Source: Burkholderiales bacterium (lineage in GTDB: Bacteria > Pseudomonadota > Gammaproteobacteria > Burkholderiales > Burkholderiaceae_C). Taken from it: a stretch of DNA of 64,000 bases. The stretch is from contig JAGWTH010000003.1 in NCBI GenBank assembly GCA_028868995.1, positions 111,952 to 175,951 of the forward strand, written 5' to 3'. The notes below the pieces were generated by a model, which did not search any database, was not told the DNA's origin, and was given only the letters and a program-made list of their open reading frames with translations. Both the position numbers and the translations under genes were made by a program. Of this stretch, positions 37,621-47,211 are shown piece by piece (within the stretch, counting starts at the first letter, position 1; every line of letters starts with the position of its first letter).

Positions 37621-38739
37621 TCAGGCCGCGCCGATGTTCGGCACCAGCGCGCCCGCGGGCTGGCCGTTCTTCAGCGCCGCCGTGAACGCCAGCATGCGGT
37701 CGATCGGCAGGCGGGCGCGGTCGATGAGGTTCGGGTTGACGGACACCTCGTTGGCGCCCGTCTCCAGCACGTGCGCCAGGCCCGCCAGGCCGTTCATGGC
37801 CATCCACGGGCAGTGCGCGCAACTCTTGCAGGTGGCGCTGTTGCCGGCGGTGGGCGCCTCGATGAACACCTTGTCCGGGTTCAGCGTGCGCAGCTTGTGC
37901 ATCATGCCGTTGTCGGTGGCCACGATGAACTCGCGCGCGTCCAGCTCGCGCGCCGCCTTCAGGATGCCCGAGGTGGAGCCCACGGCGTCGGCCAGCGCGA
38001 TCACGTCGGCCGGCGACTCGGGATGCACCAGCACCTTGGCCCGCGGGTACTGCTTCATCAGGTCCTGCAGCTCGAAGGCCTTGAACTCGTCGTGCACGAT
38101 GCACGAGCCGTTCCACGACACCATGTCGGCGCCGGTCTCGCGCTGGATGTAGGCGCCCAGGTGCTTGTCGGGGGCCCACAGGATCTTGTGGCCTTTCTCG
38201 GAGAGCGCCCGCACGATGTCCAGCGCGCAGCTGGAGGTCACCAGCCAGTCGGCGCGCGCCTTCACCGCGGCGCTGGTGTTGGCGTAGACCACCACGGTGC
38301 GGTCCGGGTGCCGGTTGCAGAAGGCGTCGAACTCCCCGGCCGGGCAGCCCAGGTCGAGCGAGCAGGTCGCGTCCAGGTCGGGCATCAGCACCCGCTTTTC
38401 CGGCGACAGGATCTTGGCCGTCTCGCCCATGAACTTCACACCGGCGACCACCAGCGTGCGCGCGGCATGGTCGCGGCCGAAGCGCGCCATCTCCAGCGAG
38501 TCGCTGACGATGCCGCCGGTCTCCTCGGCCAGGTCCTGCAGGTCCGGGTGCACGTAGTAGTGGGAGACCAGCACGGCGTCGCGCTCCTGGAGCAGCCGCT
38601 TGATCCTGTCCTTCAGCGCGGTGCGCTCGGCGGGCGCCGGCTCCACGGGCACGCGGGCCCAGGCGTGCCGGGTGTCGCAGGCGTTGCCGGGCAGCGGGTG
38701 TTCGTATTCGACGTCCTTGATGGGGATCACGGCGCTCAT
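37621..38739 (-). CDS. nadA: Quinolinate synthase
   Basis: A 372-residue Fe-S enzyme condensing iminoaspartate with DHAP to quinolinate. It shows three pseudo-repeats with the [4Fe-4S] cysteines in [34 protein letters not shown] and [11 protein letters not shown], plus [21 protein letters not shown] and [20 protein letters not shown]. It starts at [15 protein letters not shown]. The upstream nadC stop overlaps the ATG (TGATG). Confidence 0.97.
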   Translation of the reverse strand: MSAVIPIKDVEYEHPLPGNACDTRHAWARVPVEPAPAERTALKDRIKRLLQERDAVLVSHYYVHPDLQDLAEETGGIVSDSLEMARFGRDHAARTLVVAGVKFMGETAKILSPEKRVLMPDLDATCSLDLGCPAGEFDAFCNRHPDRTVVVYANTSAAVKARADWLVTSSCALDIVRALSEKGHKILWAPDKHLGAYIQRETGADMVSWNGSCIVHDEFKAFELQDLMKQYPRAKVLVHPESPADVIALADAVGSTSGILKAARELDAREFIVATDNGMMHKLRTLNPDKVFIEAPTAGNSATCKSCAHCPWMAMNGLAGLAHVLETGANEVSVNPNLIDRARLPIDRMLAFTAALKNGQPAGALVPNIGAA

Positions 38740-39602
38740 CACAGTTCCTTCAGGCGCATCGAGAAATCGGTCGCCTTCAAGTCCTTGGTCAGGGCGCCGA
38801 CGGAGATGCGGTCCACGCCCGTTTCCGCCAGCGCGCGCAGGGTGTCCAGGGTGACGCCGCCGGAGATCTCCAGGATGGCGCGGCCGGCATTGATGCGCAC
38901 CGCCTCGCGCAAAGTGGGCAGGTCCATGTTGTCCAGCAGGACCATCTTCGCGCCGGCGGCCAGGGCCTCCTGCAATTGCGCCAGGGTCTCGACCTCGATC
39001 TGGATGAAGGTCGCGGAGGCGGCGACGCGTTCGGCCGCGCGCAGCACCGGCGTCACGCCGCCCGCGGCCGCGATGTGGTTTTCCTTGATCAGCACCGCGT
39101 CGTACAGGCCGATGCGGTGGTTGGTGCCGCCGCCCGTGCGGACCGCGTACTTCTGCGCCAGGCGCAGGCCGGGCAGCGTCTTGCGGGTGTCCACGATCTG
39201 CGCGCGCGTGCCGCGCACCACGTCGACGTAGGTGGCGGTCTTGGTGGCCACCGCGCTGAGCAGCTGCAGGAAGTTGAGCATGGTGCGCTCCGCGGTCAGC
39301 AGCGCGCGGGCGCTGCCTTCCACCTCCAGCACCACCTGGTCGGCGGCGCAGCGCTCGCCCTCGCGCACCCGCCACGCGATGCGCGCCTGCGGGTCCAGCT
39401 GGCGCAGGGCCGCCTCGGCCCAGGGGGCACCGCAGATCACGGCAGCCTCGCGCGCGAGCACGCTGGCCTGCGCGCGGCGGCCGGGGTCCACCAGGCCGGC
39501 GGTCAGGTCGCCTTCGCCCACGTCCTCCGCGAGGGCGCGGGCGGCGTCGGCCGCGGCCAGCCGCGCGATCGCCGCGGGGGAAAAATCGAACACGGATTGC
39601 AT
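38739..39602 (-). CDS. nadC: Nicotinate-nucleotide pyrophosphorylase (carboxylating)
   Basis: A 287-residue quinolinate phosphoribosyltransferase making nicotinate mononucleotide. Visible signatures are [40 protein letters not shown] and the C-terminal [20 protein letters not shown]. The start [12 protein letters not shown] fits the family better than a longer open frame upstream. With nadA it forms a two-gene operon that faces nadB. Confidence 0.97.
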   Translation of the reverse strand: MQSVFDFSPAAIARLAAADAARALAEDVGEGDLTAGLVDPGRRAQASVLAREAAVICGAPWAEAALRQLDPQARIAWRVREGERCAADQVVLEVEGSARALLTAERTMLNFLQLLSAVATKTATYVDVVRGTRAQIVDTRKTLPGLRLAQKYAVRTGGGTNHRIGLYDAVLIKENHIAAAGGVTPVLRAAERVAASATFIQIEVETLAQLQEALAAGAKMVLLDNMDLPTLREAVRINAGRAILEISGGVTLDTLRALAETGVDRISVGALTKDLKATDFSMRLKEL

Positions 39603-39688
39603 GGCGGGAGCATACCCGCCCGGCCACCCCCCTGCCGGCAGGCGGGCCACCCGCGGCCTCGCGGGCCGCGAACGCGGACAATGAAGCC

Positions 39689-40009
39689 ATGGAAACGAGT
39701 TACGCGACGACCGCGCCCTCGCGCGAGGAGGTGGATGCCCTGCCCGGCCCCACGGTCCTGGAATTCGGCACCGGCTGGTGCGGCTGGTGCCGCGGCGCCC
39801 AGCCCCTGATCGCCGAGGCCTTCGCCGAGCATCCCCAGGTGCGGCACCTCAAGGTGGAAGACGGCCCGGGCCGGCCGCTGGGGCGCAGCTTCCGGGTGAA
39901 GCTGTGGCCGACGATCGTGTTCCTGCGCGACGGCCAGGAGGTGGCGCGGGTCACCCGGCCGGCGGACACCGACGAGATCCGGGCCGGGTTCGCCAGGCTC
40001 GGGGACTAG
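39689..40009 (+). CDS. Thioredoxin-fold protein, WCGWC active site
   Basis: A 106-residue cytoplasmic thioredoxin-like protein. The redox motif is [16 protein letters not shown], and a cis-Pro segment is [17 protein letters not shown]. The CGWC motif differs from the classic CGPC of thioredoxin 1, so the redox potential and partner may differ. It is divergent from nadC. Confidence 0.88.
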   Translation: METSYATTAPSREEVDALPGPTVLEFGTGWCGWCRGAQPLIAEAFAEHPQVRHLKVEDGPGRPLGRSFRVKLWPTIVFLRDGQEVARVTRPADTDEIRAGFARLGD

Positions 40010-40015
40010 CGCGGC

Positions 40016-40207
40016 TCAATCCGCCGCGAAGCAATACAGCAGCCCGCCGCCCCCCGTCGACTTCAGCGCCTCCAGGCTGCAGCCGCGGGTCGCGTGCGAG
40101 GAGTTCCACGACTGCGAGGCGGCGTCGTCGCGCAGGCCCAGGCGGTCGTGGTGGCCCACGATGGCCGAGCCGGCGCCCCCGCTCGTCCAGTTGCCGCAGA
40201 GGTCGAA
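40016..40207 (-). pseudogene. Remnant of a secreted lectin/endostatin-like protein C-terminus
   Basis: About 63 codons ending in a stop, with no start in a sensible place. They read CGNWTSGGAGSAIVGHHD, then SWNSSHATRGCS and GGGGLLYCFAAD. The Trp/Asn-Ser-Ser-His and Cys/Tyr-Cys-Phe pattern resembles the C-terminal end of C-type-lectin-fold, endostatin-like proteins, judged from memory only. The frame upstream enters the palindromic repeat and then is antisense to gpsA. This suggests a gene truncated at 40207, leaving a fragment. Confidence 0.45.
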
Positions 40208-40210
40208 CCC

Positions 40211-40317
40211 TTCGGGCTGTGCCGTATCGGGGCGCATACCGCGTTGCGGCCACGCGTCAAGCCGTCCAGGCTTGACCCGCGGCCGCGCCTTGCCTGCGCC
40301 CCCATACGGCGCAGCGA
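40211..40317. repeat. Large imperfect palindrome (REP-like element)
   Basis: Two arms of about 50 bp pair around the centre GTCAAGCC-GTCCA-GGCTTGAC (40256-40276). Further matching blocks are TGCCGTAT/ATACGGCG and GGGGCGCA/TGCGCCCC, with outer TTCG/CGAA. Such a structure would form a long hairpin in RNA or a cruciform. It lies in the 335-bp gap between the thioredoxin gene and gpsA, next to a gene remnant. It may be a copy of a repetitive extragenic element. Confidence 0.7.
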
Positions 40318-40344
40318 AATGCCAGATTTGGGCGTGACAGGTCC

Positions 40345-41361
40345 CTAGGCCGCCGGCGGAATATTCTCGCTGGCGGGGTCGCGCCCCATCAGCAGGGCCA
40401 CGGCCTGCGCCGGCGCCAGGCGGGCGTCCAGCAGGTCCACCACCGCCTGGGCGATCGGCATGTGCACGCCCAGGTGGTGGGCCCGCGCGACCACCGTGCG
40501 GGCACTGTAGACGCCCTCGGCCACGTGCCCGAGCGACTCCAGCGCCTGCTCCAGCGTGCGGCCTTCGGCGAGCAGCAGGCCCACGCGGCGGTTGCGGCTC
40601 AAGTCGCCGGTGGCCGTGAGCACCAGGTCGCCCAGGCCCGACAGCCCCATGAAGGTCTCGGCGCGCGCCCCGAGCGCCAGGCCCAGGCGGGTGATCTCCG
40701 CCAGCCCGCGGGTGATGAGCGCCGCGCGCGCGTTGAGCCCCAGGGCCAGCCCGTCGCACAGGCCGGTGGCGATGGCCAGCACGTTCTTGACCGCCCCGCC
40801 CACTTCGACTCCGGGCAGGTCCTCGTTGGCGTAGATGCGCATGGCCGGCCCGTGGAAGGCCGCCACCAGGGCGTCGCGCACGACCTCCGCGTCGCTCGCG
40901 GCCACCAGCGCGGTGGGCCGCCCCTGGGCCACTTCCTGGGCGAAGCTCGGGCCGCTCAGCACACCGGCGGCGAGCTGGGGCGCCACCTCGGCGCGGACCT
41001 CGTGGCCCAGCAGGCCGAAGGGCTGGTTCTGCGGCGCCTCGAAGCCCTTGCACAGCCAGGCGACCGGCCGGCTGCAGTCGCGCAGGCCGGCCAGCATGCC
41101 GCGCAGGCCGGCCATGGGGGTGGCGACGATGACCAGGTCGTGGCGCTCGGCGAGCAGGGCCGGGGTGCCGGCGCCCGGCCCGGCGACGCTCACCCCCGCG
41201 GGCAGCCGGAAGCCGGGCAGGTAGTGCGCGTTCTCGCGCGCTTGCGCGATGGCGGCGGCCTGCGCCGCGTCGCGCGCCCAGAGCGTGACGCGGTGCCGCC
41301 CGCCCGCGCTGATGGCCAGCGCCGTGCCCCAGGCACCGGCCCCGAGCACCAGGATGTCCAT
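40345..41361 (-). CDS. gpsA: NAD(P)H-dependent glycerol-3-phosphate dehydrogenase
   Basis: A 338-residue cytoplasmic enzyme that makes sn-glycerol-3-phosphate for phospholipids. The Rossmann motif [14 protein letters not shown] is N-terminal; the catalytic Lys lies in [29 protein letters not shown] and [19 protein letters not shown] follow. It is 16 bp downstream of secB, the common secB-gpsA pairing of betaproteobacteria. Confidence 0.97.
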   Translation of the reverse strand: MDILVLGAGAWGTALAISAGGRHRVTLWARDAAQAAAIAQARENAHYLPGFRLPAGVSVAGPGAGTPALLAERHDLVIVATPMAGLRGMLAGLRDCSRPVAWLCKGFEAPQNQPFGLLGHEVRAEVAPQLAAGVLSGPSFAQEVAQGRPTALVAASDAEVVRDALVAAFHGPAMRIYANEDLPGVEVGGAVKNVLAIATGLCDGLALGLNARAALITRGLAEITRLGLALGARAETFMGLSGLGDLVLTATGDLSRNRRVGLLLAEGRTLEQALESLGHVAEGVYSARTVVARAHHLGVHMPIAQAVVDLLDARLAPAQAVALLMGRDPASENIPPAA

Positions 41362-41377
41362 CGGCGCCGGCGCGGGA

Positions 41378-41845
41378 TCAGGCGGAGGTGATGATGCGCG
41401 AGGCGCCGGCGGCGGGCTGCTGGTCGGCCTGCTGCTGCTCGTACATCGCCTGGAAGTTGATCTCGGCCAGGTGCACCGGCGGGAAGCCGGCGCGGGTGAT
41501 CAGGTCGGCCACGTTGGCGCGCAGGTAGGGATAGATGATCTGCGGGCAGGCGATGCCCATGACCGGCTGCATCTGGTCGGCCGGGATGTTGCGGATCTCG
41601 AAGATGCCGGCCTGCTTGACCTCCACCAGGAACACGGTCTTGTCCTTGATCTTGGTGGTGACCGTCGCGGCCACGCAGATCTCGTACATGCCCTCGGCGG
41701 CCTGCTGCGCCTCCACGCCCAGCTGGATGTCGACGCCGGGCTGCTCCTGCTCCAGCAGGATGGCCGGGGAATTCGGCTGCTCCAGCGAGGCCTCCTTCAT
41801 GTAGACGCGCTGGACCTGGAATACGGGGTTGTCGTTGTCGGCCAT
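41378..41845 (-). CDS. secB: Protein-export chaperone SecB
   Basis: A 155-residue tetrameric chaperone that hands precursors to SecA. Family motifs include [49 protein letters not shown] and [16 protein letters not shown]. It is preceded by a terminator at 41869-41898, so it has its own promoter or runs from readthrough of grxC. Confidence 0.97.
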   Translation of the reverse strand: MADNDNPVFQVQRVYMKEASLEQPNSPAILLEQEQPGVDIQLGVEAQQAAEGMYEICVAATVTTKIKDKTVFLVEVKQAGIFEIRNIPADQMQPVMGIACPQIIYPYLRANVADLITRAGFPPVHLAEINFQAMYEQQQADQQPAAGASRIITSA

Positions 41846-41868
41846 GGCCTGTGCCTTTCGAAGCGAAT

Positions 41869-41898
41869 GAAAAAGCCCGCCGGAACGCTCCGGCGGGC
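41869..41898 (-). terminator. Rho-independent terminator after grxC
   Basis: On the minus strand a perfect 10-bp stem GCCCGCCGGA/TCCGGCGGGC (arms 41898-41889 and 41884-41875) with 4-nt loop is followed by TTTTT. It ends the rhodanese-grxC transcript before secB. Confidence 0.85.
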
Positions 41899-41952
41899 GC
41901 AGTGCGTATCGGCGGGATTATCGCAGGCGCGCGGGGGCGCCGGCCGCGGGGC

Positions 41953-42219
41953 TCAGGCGGGCGAGCCGTTCAGCAGCGGCAGCAGGCCGCCACGGCCGTC
42001 CAGGGCGACCAGGTCGTCGCAGCCGCCGACGTGGGTGTCGCCGATGAAGATCTGCGGCACGGTGCGCCGGCCGGTGATCTGCATCATCTTCGCGCGCTCC
42101 TCGGGCTCCATGTCGACGCGGATCTCCAGGATCTGCTCGACGCCCTTGGACTTCAGGATCTGCTTGGCACGGATGCAGTAGGGGCAAACGGCCGTGGTGT
42201 ACATCTTGACGGGTTGCAT
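41953..42219 (-). CDS. grxC: Glutaredoxin 3
   Basis: An 88-residue glutathione-dependent redox protein. The dithiol active site VCPYC is near the N-terminus, with RTVPQIFIGDTHVGGCDDL containing the TVP and GG-C-DD glutathione-binding parts. It is 23 bp downstream of a membrane-anchored rhodanese and precedes secB, as in many proteobacteria. Confidence 0.96.
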   Translation of the reverse strand: MQPVKMYTTAVCPYCIRAKQILKSKGVEQILEIRVDMEPEERAKMMQITGRRTVPQIFIGDTHVGGCDDLVALDGRGGLLPLLNGSPA

Positions 42220-42242
42220 GGAGGTGCGCTCGCGCTCGGGCT

Positions 42243-42659
42243 TCAGTTCTTCTCGACCGGCAGGTTAGCCTCTTTCCAGGCCTTCATGCCGCCGGCCAGG
42301 ACAACAGCCTTGTCGTACCCCAGGGATTTGGCCACGCGGGCCGCGCGCTGGGCCCGCATGCCGCTGGCGCACACCAGGACCAGCGGGACGGTCTTGTTCT
42401 TCACCACCTCGGGCAGGCGCTGCTGCAGGTCGCCCACGGGGACGTTGCGGGAGCCGGGGACGTGGCCGGCCGCGAACTCGTCGCCGCCGCAGACGTCCAC
42501 CACCACCGCCTTCTCGCGGTTGATCATCTGCACGGCGGCGTCCGGGCTCACGCCGGAGCGCGCGCCGGCGGCCAGGCCGGGCCACAGCAGCAGGCCGCCG
42601 GAGACCGCGGCAATCAGCACCAGCGCCCAGTTGTGCGCCAGGAAGGGCAGGAGATCCAT
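42243..42659 (-). CDS. Membrane-anchored rhodanese-like protein
   Basis: 138 residues: an N-terminal hydrophobic helix (about 8-30) followed by a rhodanese domain. The active-site loop is VCASGMRAQRA with the catalytic Cys; FAAGHVPGSRNVPVG and YDKAVVLAGGMKAWKEANLPV are typical. It may transfer sulfur or act in redox balance, as the YibN protein of E. coli, which has the same neighbours (grxC, secB, gpsA). It is divergent from gpmA. Confidence 0.92.
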   Translation of the reverse strand: MDLLPFLAHNWALVLIAAVSGGLLLWPGLAAGARSGVSPDAAVQMINREKAVVVDVCGGDEFAAGHVPGSRNVPVGDLQQRLPEVVKNKTVPLVLVCASGMRAQRAARVAKSLGYDKAVVLAGGMKAWKEANLPVEKN

Positions 42660-42747
42660 TCCAATCTTTCCATCAGTTCGGGGTCCGGCGGATGCCGGGC
42701 AGCCCGCAATTCTAGAATGACGGGTTTTCCCTCACCGCTAGCCCGCC

Positions 42748-43494
42748 ATGCACAAGCTCGTCCTGATCCGCCACGGCGAATCGACCTGGAACCTCGAGAA
42801 CCGCTTCACCGGCTGGACCGACGTCGACCTGACGCCCCTCGGCCTGGAGCAGGCGGTCCAGGCCGGACGGCTGCTGAAGGCGGAAGGCTACGACTTCGAC
42901 CTCTGCTACACCAGCGTCCTCAAGCGCGCCACCCGCACGCTGTGGCACGTGCTGGACGAGATGGACCGCACCTGGCTGCCCGTGGTGCACTCCTGGCGCC
43001 TGAACGAGCGCCACTACGGCGCGCTGCAGGGCCTGAACAAGGCCGACATGGCCAGGCAATACGGCGAGCAGCAGGTGATGGTCTGGCGCCGCAGCTACGA
43101 CGTGCCGCCGCCGGCGCTGGACGCCGGGGACAGCCGCTGGGAGCGCGGCGACCGCCGCTACGACCGGCTCAGCGACGCGGAATTCCCCCGCACCGAGTGC
43201 CTGAAGGACACGGTGGCGCGGGTGCTGCCGTTCTGGAACGAGGCGATGGCGCCCGCCCTGCGCTCGGGCAAGCGCGTGCTGGTCGCCGCCCACGGCAACT
43301 CCATGCGGGCGCTGGTCAAGTACCTCGACGGCATCTCCGACCGGGACATCGTGGGCCTGAACATCCCCAACGGCATCCCGCTGGTCTACGAGCTGGACGC
43401 CGACCTGAAGCCCCTGCGCCACTATTACCTGGGCGACGCCGAGGCGGCGGCCCGGGCGGCGGCGGCCGTCGCCGCCCAGGGCAAGGCGGCCTGA
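42748..43494 (+). CDS. gpmA: 2,3-bisphosphoglycerate-dependent phosphoglycerate mutase
   Basis: A 248-residue glycolytic enzyme. The phospho-His motif [18 protein letters not shown], the substrate Arg/Glu segment [17 protein letters not shown] and the second His in [14 protein letters not shown] are intact. A TAGAAT -10-like element at 42713-42718 with the tract GACGGGTTTTCCC precedes it. It is closed by a terminator at 43507-43550. Confidence 0.97.
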   Translation: MHKLVLIRHGESTWNLENRFTGWTDVDLTPLGLEQAVQAGRLLKAEGYDFDLCYTSVLKRATRTLWHVLDEMDRTWLPVVHSWRLNERHYGALQGLNKADMARQYGEQQVMVWRRSYDVPPPALDAGDSRWERGDRRYDRLSDAEFPRTECLKDTVARVLPFWNEAMAPALRSGKRVLVAAHGNSMRALVKYLDGISDRDIVGLNIPNGIPLVYELDADLKPLRHYYLGDAEAAARAAAAVAAQGKAA

Positions 43495-43506
43495 AGGGCC
43501 ATCCCC

Positions 43507-43550
43507 GCGCAGGCGGGAACCCAAGGAGGCCCCCTCCCCTGCGCTTTTTT
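43507..43550 (+). terminator. Terminator of gpmA
   Basis: GCGCAGG (43507-43513) pairs with CCTGCGC (43538-43544). An inner GGAGG/CCTCC pairing fills the loop and TTTTTT follows at 43545-43550. The outer sequence CCCCGCGCAGGCGGG resembles a repeat common in these genomes. Confidence 0.7.
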
Positions 43551-43654
43551 CATGCCGTCCGGGCGCCTGCGGGAACCCCCGGTCCCCGCCGCGGATCACA
43601 GGGAGGCCTCAGGTGTATATTGAAGTCGTAGTCGGAAGGACCTGAACCCCACCC

Positions 43655-45100
43655 ATGAGCCAAAAACTCAAGATTGCCGGCTGGATCGGCGTCGGCGCCC
43701 TGGCCGGAGCACTCACCACGGTTTCCCTGCAGACCGTCGCCCGTGGGTCGCTGGCGCCCCTGCCGCTGGAGGAGCTGCAGCAGCTCGCCGCGGTCTTCAG
43801 CATGATCAAGACCGACTATGTCGAGCCGGTCGACGAGAAGAAGCTGATCACCGATGCCATCTCCGGCATGGTGTCGGGCCTCGACCCGCATTCGCAGTAC
43901 TTCGACAAGAAGTCCTTCAAGGAATTCCGCGAGGGCACCTCCGGCCGCTTCGTCGGGGTGGGCATCGAGATCTCGCAGGAGGACGGCCTGGTCAAGGTGG
44001 TCTCCCCGATCGAGGGCTCGCCCGCCGACCGCGCCGGCATCAAGTCCGGCGACCTGATCACCAAGATCGACGACGCCGCGGTCAAGGGCCTGTCCCTGTC
44101 GGATGCCGTCAAGCGCATGCGCGGCGACCCCAACACCAAGGTGACGCTGACCATCTACCGCAAGGACGAGAACCGCAGCTTCCCGGTCACGATCACCCGC
44201 GAGGAGATCAAGACCCAGTCGGTCAAGGGCAAGGAAGTCGAGCCGGGCTATGGCTGGATCCGCATCTCGCAGTTCCAGGACCGCACGGTGGACGACTTCG
44301 TGAAGAAGGTCGACGAGCTGTACAAGCAGGACCCGAATCTGAAGGGCCTGGTGCTGGACCTGCGCAACGACCCGGGCGGCCTGCTGGATTCCGCGGTGGC
44401 CGTCGCCTCGGCCTTCCTGCCGGAGAACGTCACGGTGGTCTCCACCAACGGCCAGCTGCCGGAATCCAAGTTCACCTACAAGGCCGCGCCGGAGTTCTAC
44501 CAGCGCCGCGCCGGGGCCGACCCGCTCAAGCGCCTGCCGCCGCAGATCAAGACGGTGCCCCTGGTGGTGCTGGTCAACGAAGGCTCGGCTTCCGCCTCGG
44601 AGATCGTGGCCGGCGCCCTGCAGGACCACCACCGCGGCGTGATCATGGGCAGCCAGACCTTCGGCAAGGGCTCCGTGCAGACGGTGCGCCCGCTGGGTCC
44701 CGACACCGGCCTGAAGCTGACCACCGCGCGCTACTACACGCCCAGCGGCAGGTCGATCCAGGCGCGCGGCATCGTGCCCGACGTGCTGGTGGACGAGACG
44801 CCCGAAGGCAACCTGTTCTCGGCGCTGCGCACCCGCGAGGCCGACCTCGACAAGCACCTGTCCAGCGGGCAGAACACCACCGAGATCACGCAGGACCCGG
44901 CCTTCGAGAAGGCCCGCGAGCAGGCCCGCAAGCGCGCCGAGGAGGACGCCCGCAAGGACGTCGTCGAGCCCAGGCTGCCCGACTTCGGCAGCGCCAAGGA
45001 CTTCCGGCTGGTCCAGGCCCTCAACCAGCTCAAGGGCCGCCCGGTGCTGGTCTCCAAGACCCAGGTCGTGGAGAACAAGCAGGTGAAGAAGGCGGACTGA
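43655..45100 (+). CDS. S41 family carboxy-terminal processing peptidase
   Basis: A 481-residue exported serine protease. The N-terminal signal anchor (about 5-28) is followed by a small helical domain, a PDZ domain (about 95-180, SGRFVGVGIEISQEDG, SPADRAGIKSGDLI) and the S41 catalytic core. The Ser is in VNEGSASASEIVAGAL and the Lys in GSQTFGKGSVQTV. The C-terminus is charged and may be coiled. It acts in the periplasm on protein C-termini. A TATATT -10-like hexamer lies at 43616-43621. Confidence 0.95.
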   Translation: MSQKLKIAGWIGVGALAGALTTVSLQTVARGSLAPLPLEELQQLAAVFSMIKTDYVEPVDEKKLITDAISGMVSGLDPHSQYFDKKSFKEFREGTSGRFVGVGIEISQEDGLVKVVSPIEGSPADRAGIKSGDLITKIDDAAVKGLSLSDAVKRMRGDPNTKVTLTIYRKDENRSFPVTITREEIKTQSVKGKEVEPGYGWIRISQFQDRTVDDFVKKVDELYKQDPNLKGLVLDLRNDPGGLLDSAVAVASAFLPENVTVVSTNGQLPESKFTYKAAPEFYQRRAGADPLKRLPPQIKTVPLVVLVNEGSASASEIVAGALQDHHRGVIMGSQTFGKGSVQTVRPLGPDTGLKLTTARYYTPSGRSIQARGIVPDVLVDETPEGNLFSALRTREADLDKHLSSGQNTTEITQDPAFEKAREQARKRAEEDARKDVVEPRLPDFGSAKDFRLVQALNQLKGRPVLVSKTQVVENKQVKKAD

Positions 45101-45115
45101 TCGCCCGCGCGATGG

Positions 45116-45144
45116 AAAAAGGGCGGCCGACGGCCGCCCTTTTT
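45116..45144. terminator. Bidirectional terminator after the S41 peptidase gene
   Basis: AAAAA-GGGCGGCC-GAC-GGCCGCCC-TTTTT: a perfect 8-bp GC stem with a 3-nt loop flanked by A and T runs. It separates the protease from the MoeB/ThiF gene. Confidence 0.9.
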
Positions 45145-45188
45145 CCTGGTGGACCGGGCCGGTGGGCGGATGAGGTCACAATGCCGCA

Positions 45189-45947
45189 ATGACCGACGAC
45201 CAGCTGCTTCGCTATTCGCGCCACATCCTGCTGGATGAAGTGGGCGTGGAGGGCCAGGAGCGCTTGCTCGGCTCGCATGCGCTGGTGGTCGGCGCCGGCG
45301 GGCTGGGCTCGCCGGTGGCGCTGTATCTGGGCACGGCCGGCGTCGGGCGCATCACCATCGTGGACCACGACCTGGTGGACCTCACCAACCTGCAGCGCCA
45401 GATCGCGCACACGATGGAGCGGGTGGGCCGGCCCAAGGCGGAGTCGGCGCGCGAGGCCGTCGCGGCCGTCAACCCGGAGGTGCAGGTGCGCCCGGTGGTG
45501 GAACGGGCCGATGCGCGGCTGCTCGACGAGCTGGTGCCGGGGGCCGACGTGGTCATCGACTGCTGCGACAACTTCGCCACGCGCCACGCGATCAACCGCG
45601 CCTGCTTCACGCACGGCAAGCCGCTGGTGTCGGGCGCCGCCATCCGCTTCGACGGCCAGGTGAGCGTGTTCGACCCGCGCAGCCCCGCCTGCCCCTGCTA
45701 TGCCTGCGTGTTCCCGCAGGACCAGGCGCTCGAGGAGACCCGCTGCGCGACCATGGGGGTGTTCGCGCCGCTGGTGGGCATCGTCGGGGCGATGGAGGCC
45801 GCGGAGGCGCTGCGCCTGCTCGCCGGCGTCGGCAGCTCGCTGGCCGGCCGCCTGCAGATGCTCGACGCCCGCACCATGGAGTGGACCGAGATGCGGCTGA
45901 ATCGCGATGCGGCCTGCCCGGTCTGCGGCGACCGGCCCACGGCTTAG
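45189..45947 (+). CDS. HesA/MoeB/ThiF family adenylyltransferase
   Basis: A 252-residue E1-like enzyme that adenylates the C-terminus of a sulfur carrier such as MoaD or ThiS. The nucleotide motif GAGGLGSPVALYLGTAGVG, the Asp/Arg segment TIVDHDLVDLTNLQRQI and the Lys in RVGRPKAES are visible. The Zn site is reduced to CPCYACVF plus CPVCGD at the end. The MoaD-activating MoeB role would support the Mo cofactor needed by formate dehydrogenase, but ThiF cannot be excluded. Confidence 0.92.
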   Translation: MTDDQLLRYSRHILLDEVGVEGQERLLGSHALVVGAGGLGSPVALYLGTAGVGRITIVDHDLVDLTNLQRQIAHTMERVGRPKAESAREAVAAVNPEVQVRPVVERADARLLDELVPGADVVIDCCDNFATRHAINRACFTHGKPLVSGAAIRFDGQVSVFDPRSPACPCYACVFPQDQALEETRCATMGVFAPLVGIVGAMEAAEALRLLAGVGSSLAGRLQMLDARTMEWTEMRLNRDAACPVCGDRPTA

Positions 45948-46077
45948 GAACTTCCTCACGAAAGGTCCCCCGCCTTCGCCGCGGTAGGACGCTTCCTACC
46001 GGCGCGCGCAGGGGCCGCTGGCACAATCCCGGCGGTCTAAGAGGAGACCGGGCCGCTGAAGACGGCCTCTCCCCCCT

Positions 46078-46461
46078 GTGGAACTGCGCACCTACATCGT
46101 CGAAGACAACGCGACCATCCGCGACAACCTGGTGGCCACGCTGGAGGAACTGGCGTGGGTGCTTTCGCTCGGCTGGTCGGACACGGAAAGCGATGCCCGG
46201 GCCTGGCTGGCCGCCAACGACGCGCAGTGGGACCTGGTGATCGTGGACCTGGCGCTGCGCCAGGGCAACGGCCTCGGCGTGCTGGCGGCCTGCCGCCCGC
46301 GCGGCCACGGCCAGAAGGTGGTGGTGCTGAGCAACTATGCGACGCCCGACATGCGCACGCGCTGCGCCGAACTCGGGGCCGACGCGGTGTTCGACAAGTC
46401 GAACGACATCGAGGCGCTGGTGGATTACTGCCTCGCGCTCGGCGAGCGCCCGGCGTCCTGA
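46078..46461 (+). CDS. Stand-alone response regulator receiver protein
   Basis: A 127-residue CheY-like domain without an output domain. The acidic pocket is in YIVEDNATIRDNL, the phospho-acceptor Asp in LVIVDLAL, the Thr/Ser switch in VVVLSNYA, and Lys in AVFDKSND. It starts with GTG and has no strong ribosome site. It ends 7 bp from the convergent NarL-type regulator. Its kinase may be the CHASE3 kinase at 47212; this is an inference from position. Confidence 0.82.
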   Translation: MELRTYIVEDNATIRDNLVATLEELAWVLSLGWSDTESDARAWLAANDAQWDLVIVDLALRQGNGLGVLAACRPRGHGQKVVVLSNYATPDMRTRCAELGADAVFDKSNDIEALVDYCLALGERPAS

Positions 46462-46468
46462 GCGCGCC

Positions 46469-47101
46469 TCAGTCGATCAGCTTGTTCTTCAGCGCGTAGT
46501 AGGTGAGGTCGCTGTTGGAGGACAGGCTCATTTTCTCCATCAGGCGCGTGCGGTAGGTGCTGACCGTCTTCACCGACAGCGACAGGGCCTTGGCGATGTC
46601 GCCGGCCGTCTCGCCCCGGGCGAGCTTGAGGAACACCTGGAACTCGCGCTCGGACAGCTGTTCGTGGGGCGCGCCGCCCTCCTTGCGGTTGAGCTGCTGC
46701 GCCAGCAGCTCCGCCACCGCGGGCGAGATGTAGCGCCGGCCCAGGGCGATGGTGCGGATCGCGTTGACGATCTCCATCGGCTCGCATTCCTTGTTCAGGT
46801 AGCCGCTGGCGCCCTGGCGGATCAGGTTCATCGCGTAGTGTTCCTCCGGGTAGCCGGAGAGGATCAGGATGCCGACGTCCGGGGCCTTGGCGCGGATCAT
46901 GCCGAGGGCGTCGATGCCGCTCTGGCCGGGCATGGACAGGTCCATCACCAGGACGTCCATCTCGGTGGTGCGCACCAGGTCGATCGCCTCGCGGCCGCTG
47001 GCAGCCTCCCCGACGACGCGCAGGTCCACCTGCTCGGAGAAGAACTGCTTGAGGCCCGACCTGACGATGGCATGGTCGTCCACAATGCCCACTTTGATCA
47101 T
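46469..47101 (-). CDS. NarL/FixJ-type response regulator
   Basis: A 210-residue two-domain regulator. The receiver (1-120) has VGIVDDHAIVRSGL, acceptor Asp in VLVMDLSMPG and Lys in GYLNKECEP. The C-terminal LuxR-type helix-turn-helix (about 148-205) reads LSEREFQVFLKLARG and AKALSLSVKTVSTYRTRLM. It is divergent from the sensor kinase at 47212 and probably its partner. Confidence 0.93.
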   Translation of the reverse strand: MIKVGIVDDHAIVRSGLKQFFSEQVDLRVVGEAASGREAIDLVRTTEMDVLVMDLSMPGQSGIDALGMIRAKAPDVGILILSGYPEEHYAMNLIRQGASGYLNKECEPMEIVNAIRTIALGRRYISPAVAELLAQQLNRKEGGAPHEQLSEREFQVFLKLARGETAGDIAKALSLSVKTVSTYRTRLMEKMSLSSNSDLTYYALKNKLID

Positions 47102-47211
47102 GCTGCACCTTCCGCGTCAAGCTGATTCATTTTGCTCCACTTCGCGAACGAAATGGCCTGCCCTGGACTCATGACCTCATTCGATTCTAGGCACGGCCTC
47201 GAGGTTTCCCT

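Noticed and set aside
40063..40348. Short open frames over the palindrome, both strands
   Set aside because: Their similar Arg/Pro-rich translations come from the inverted repeat itself.
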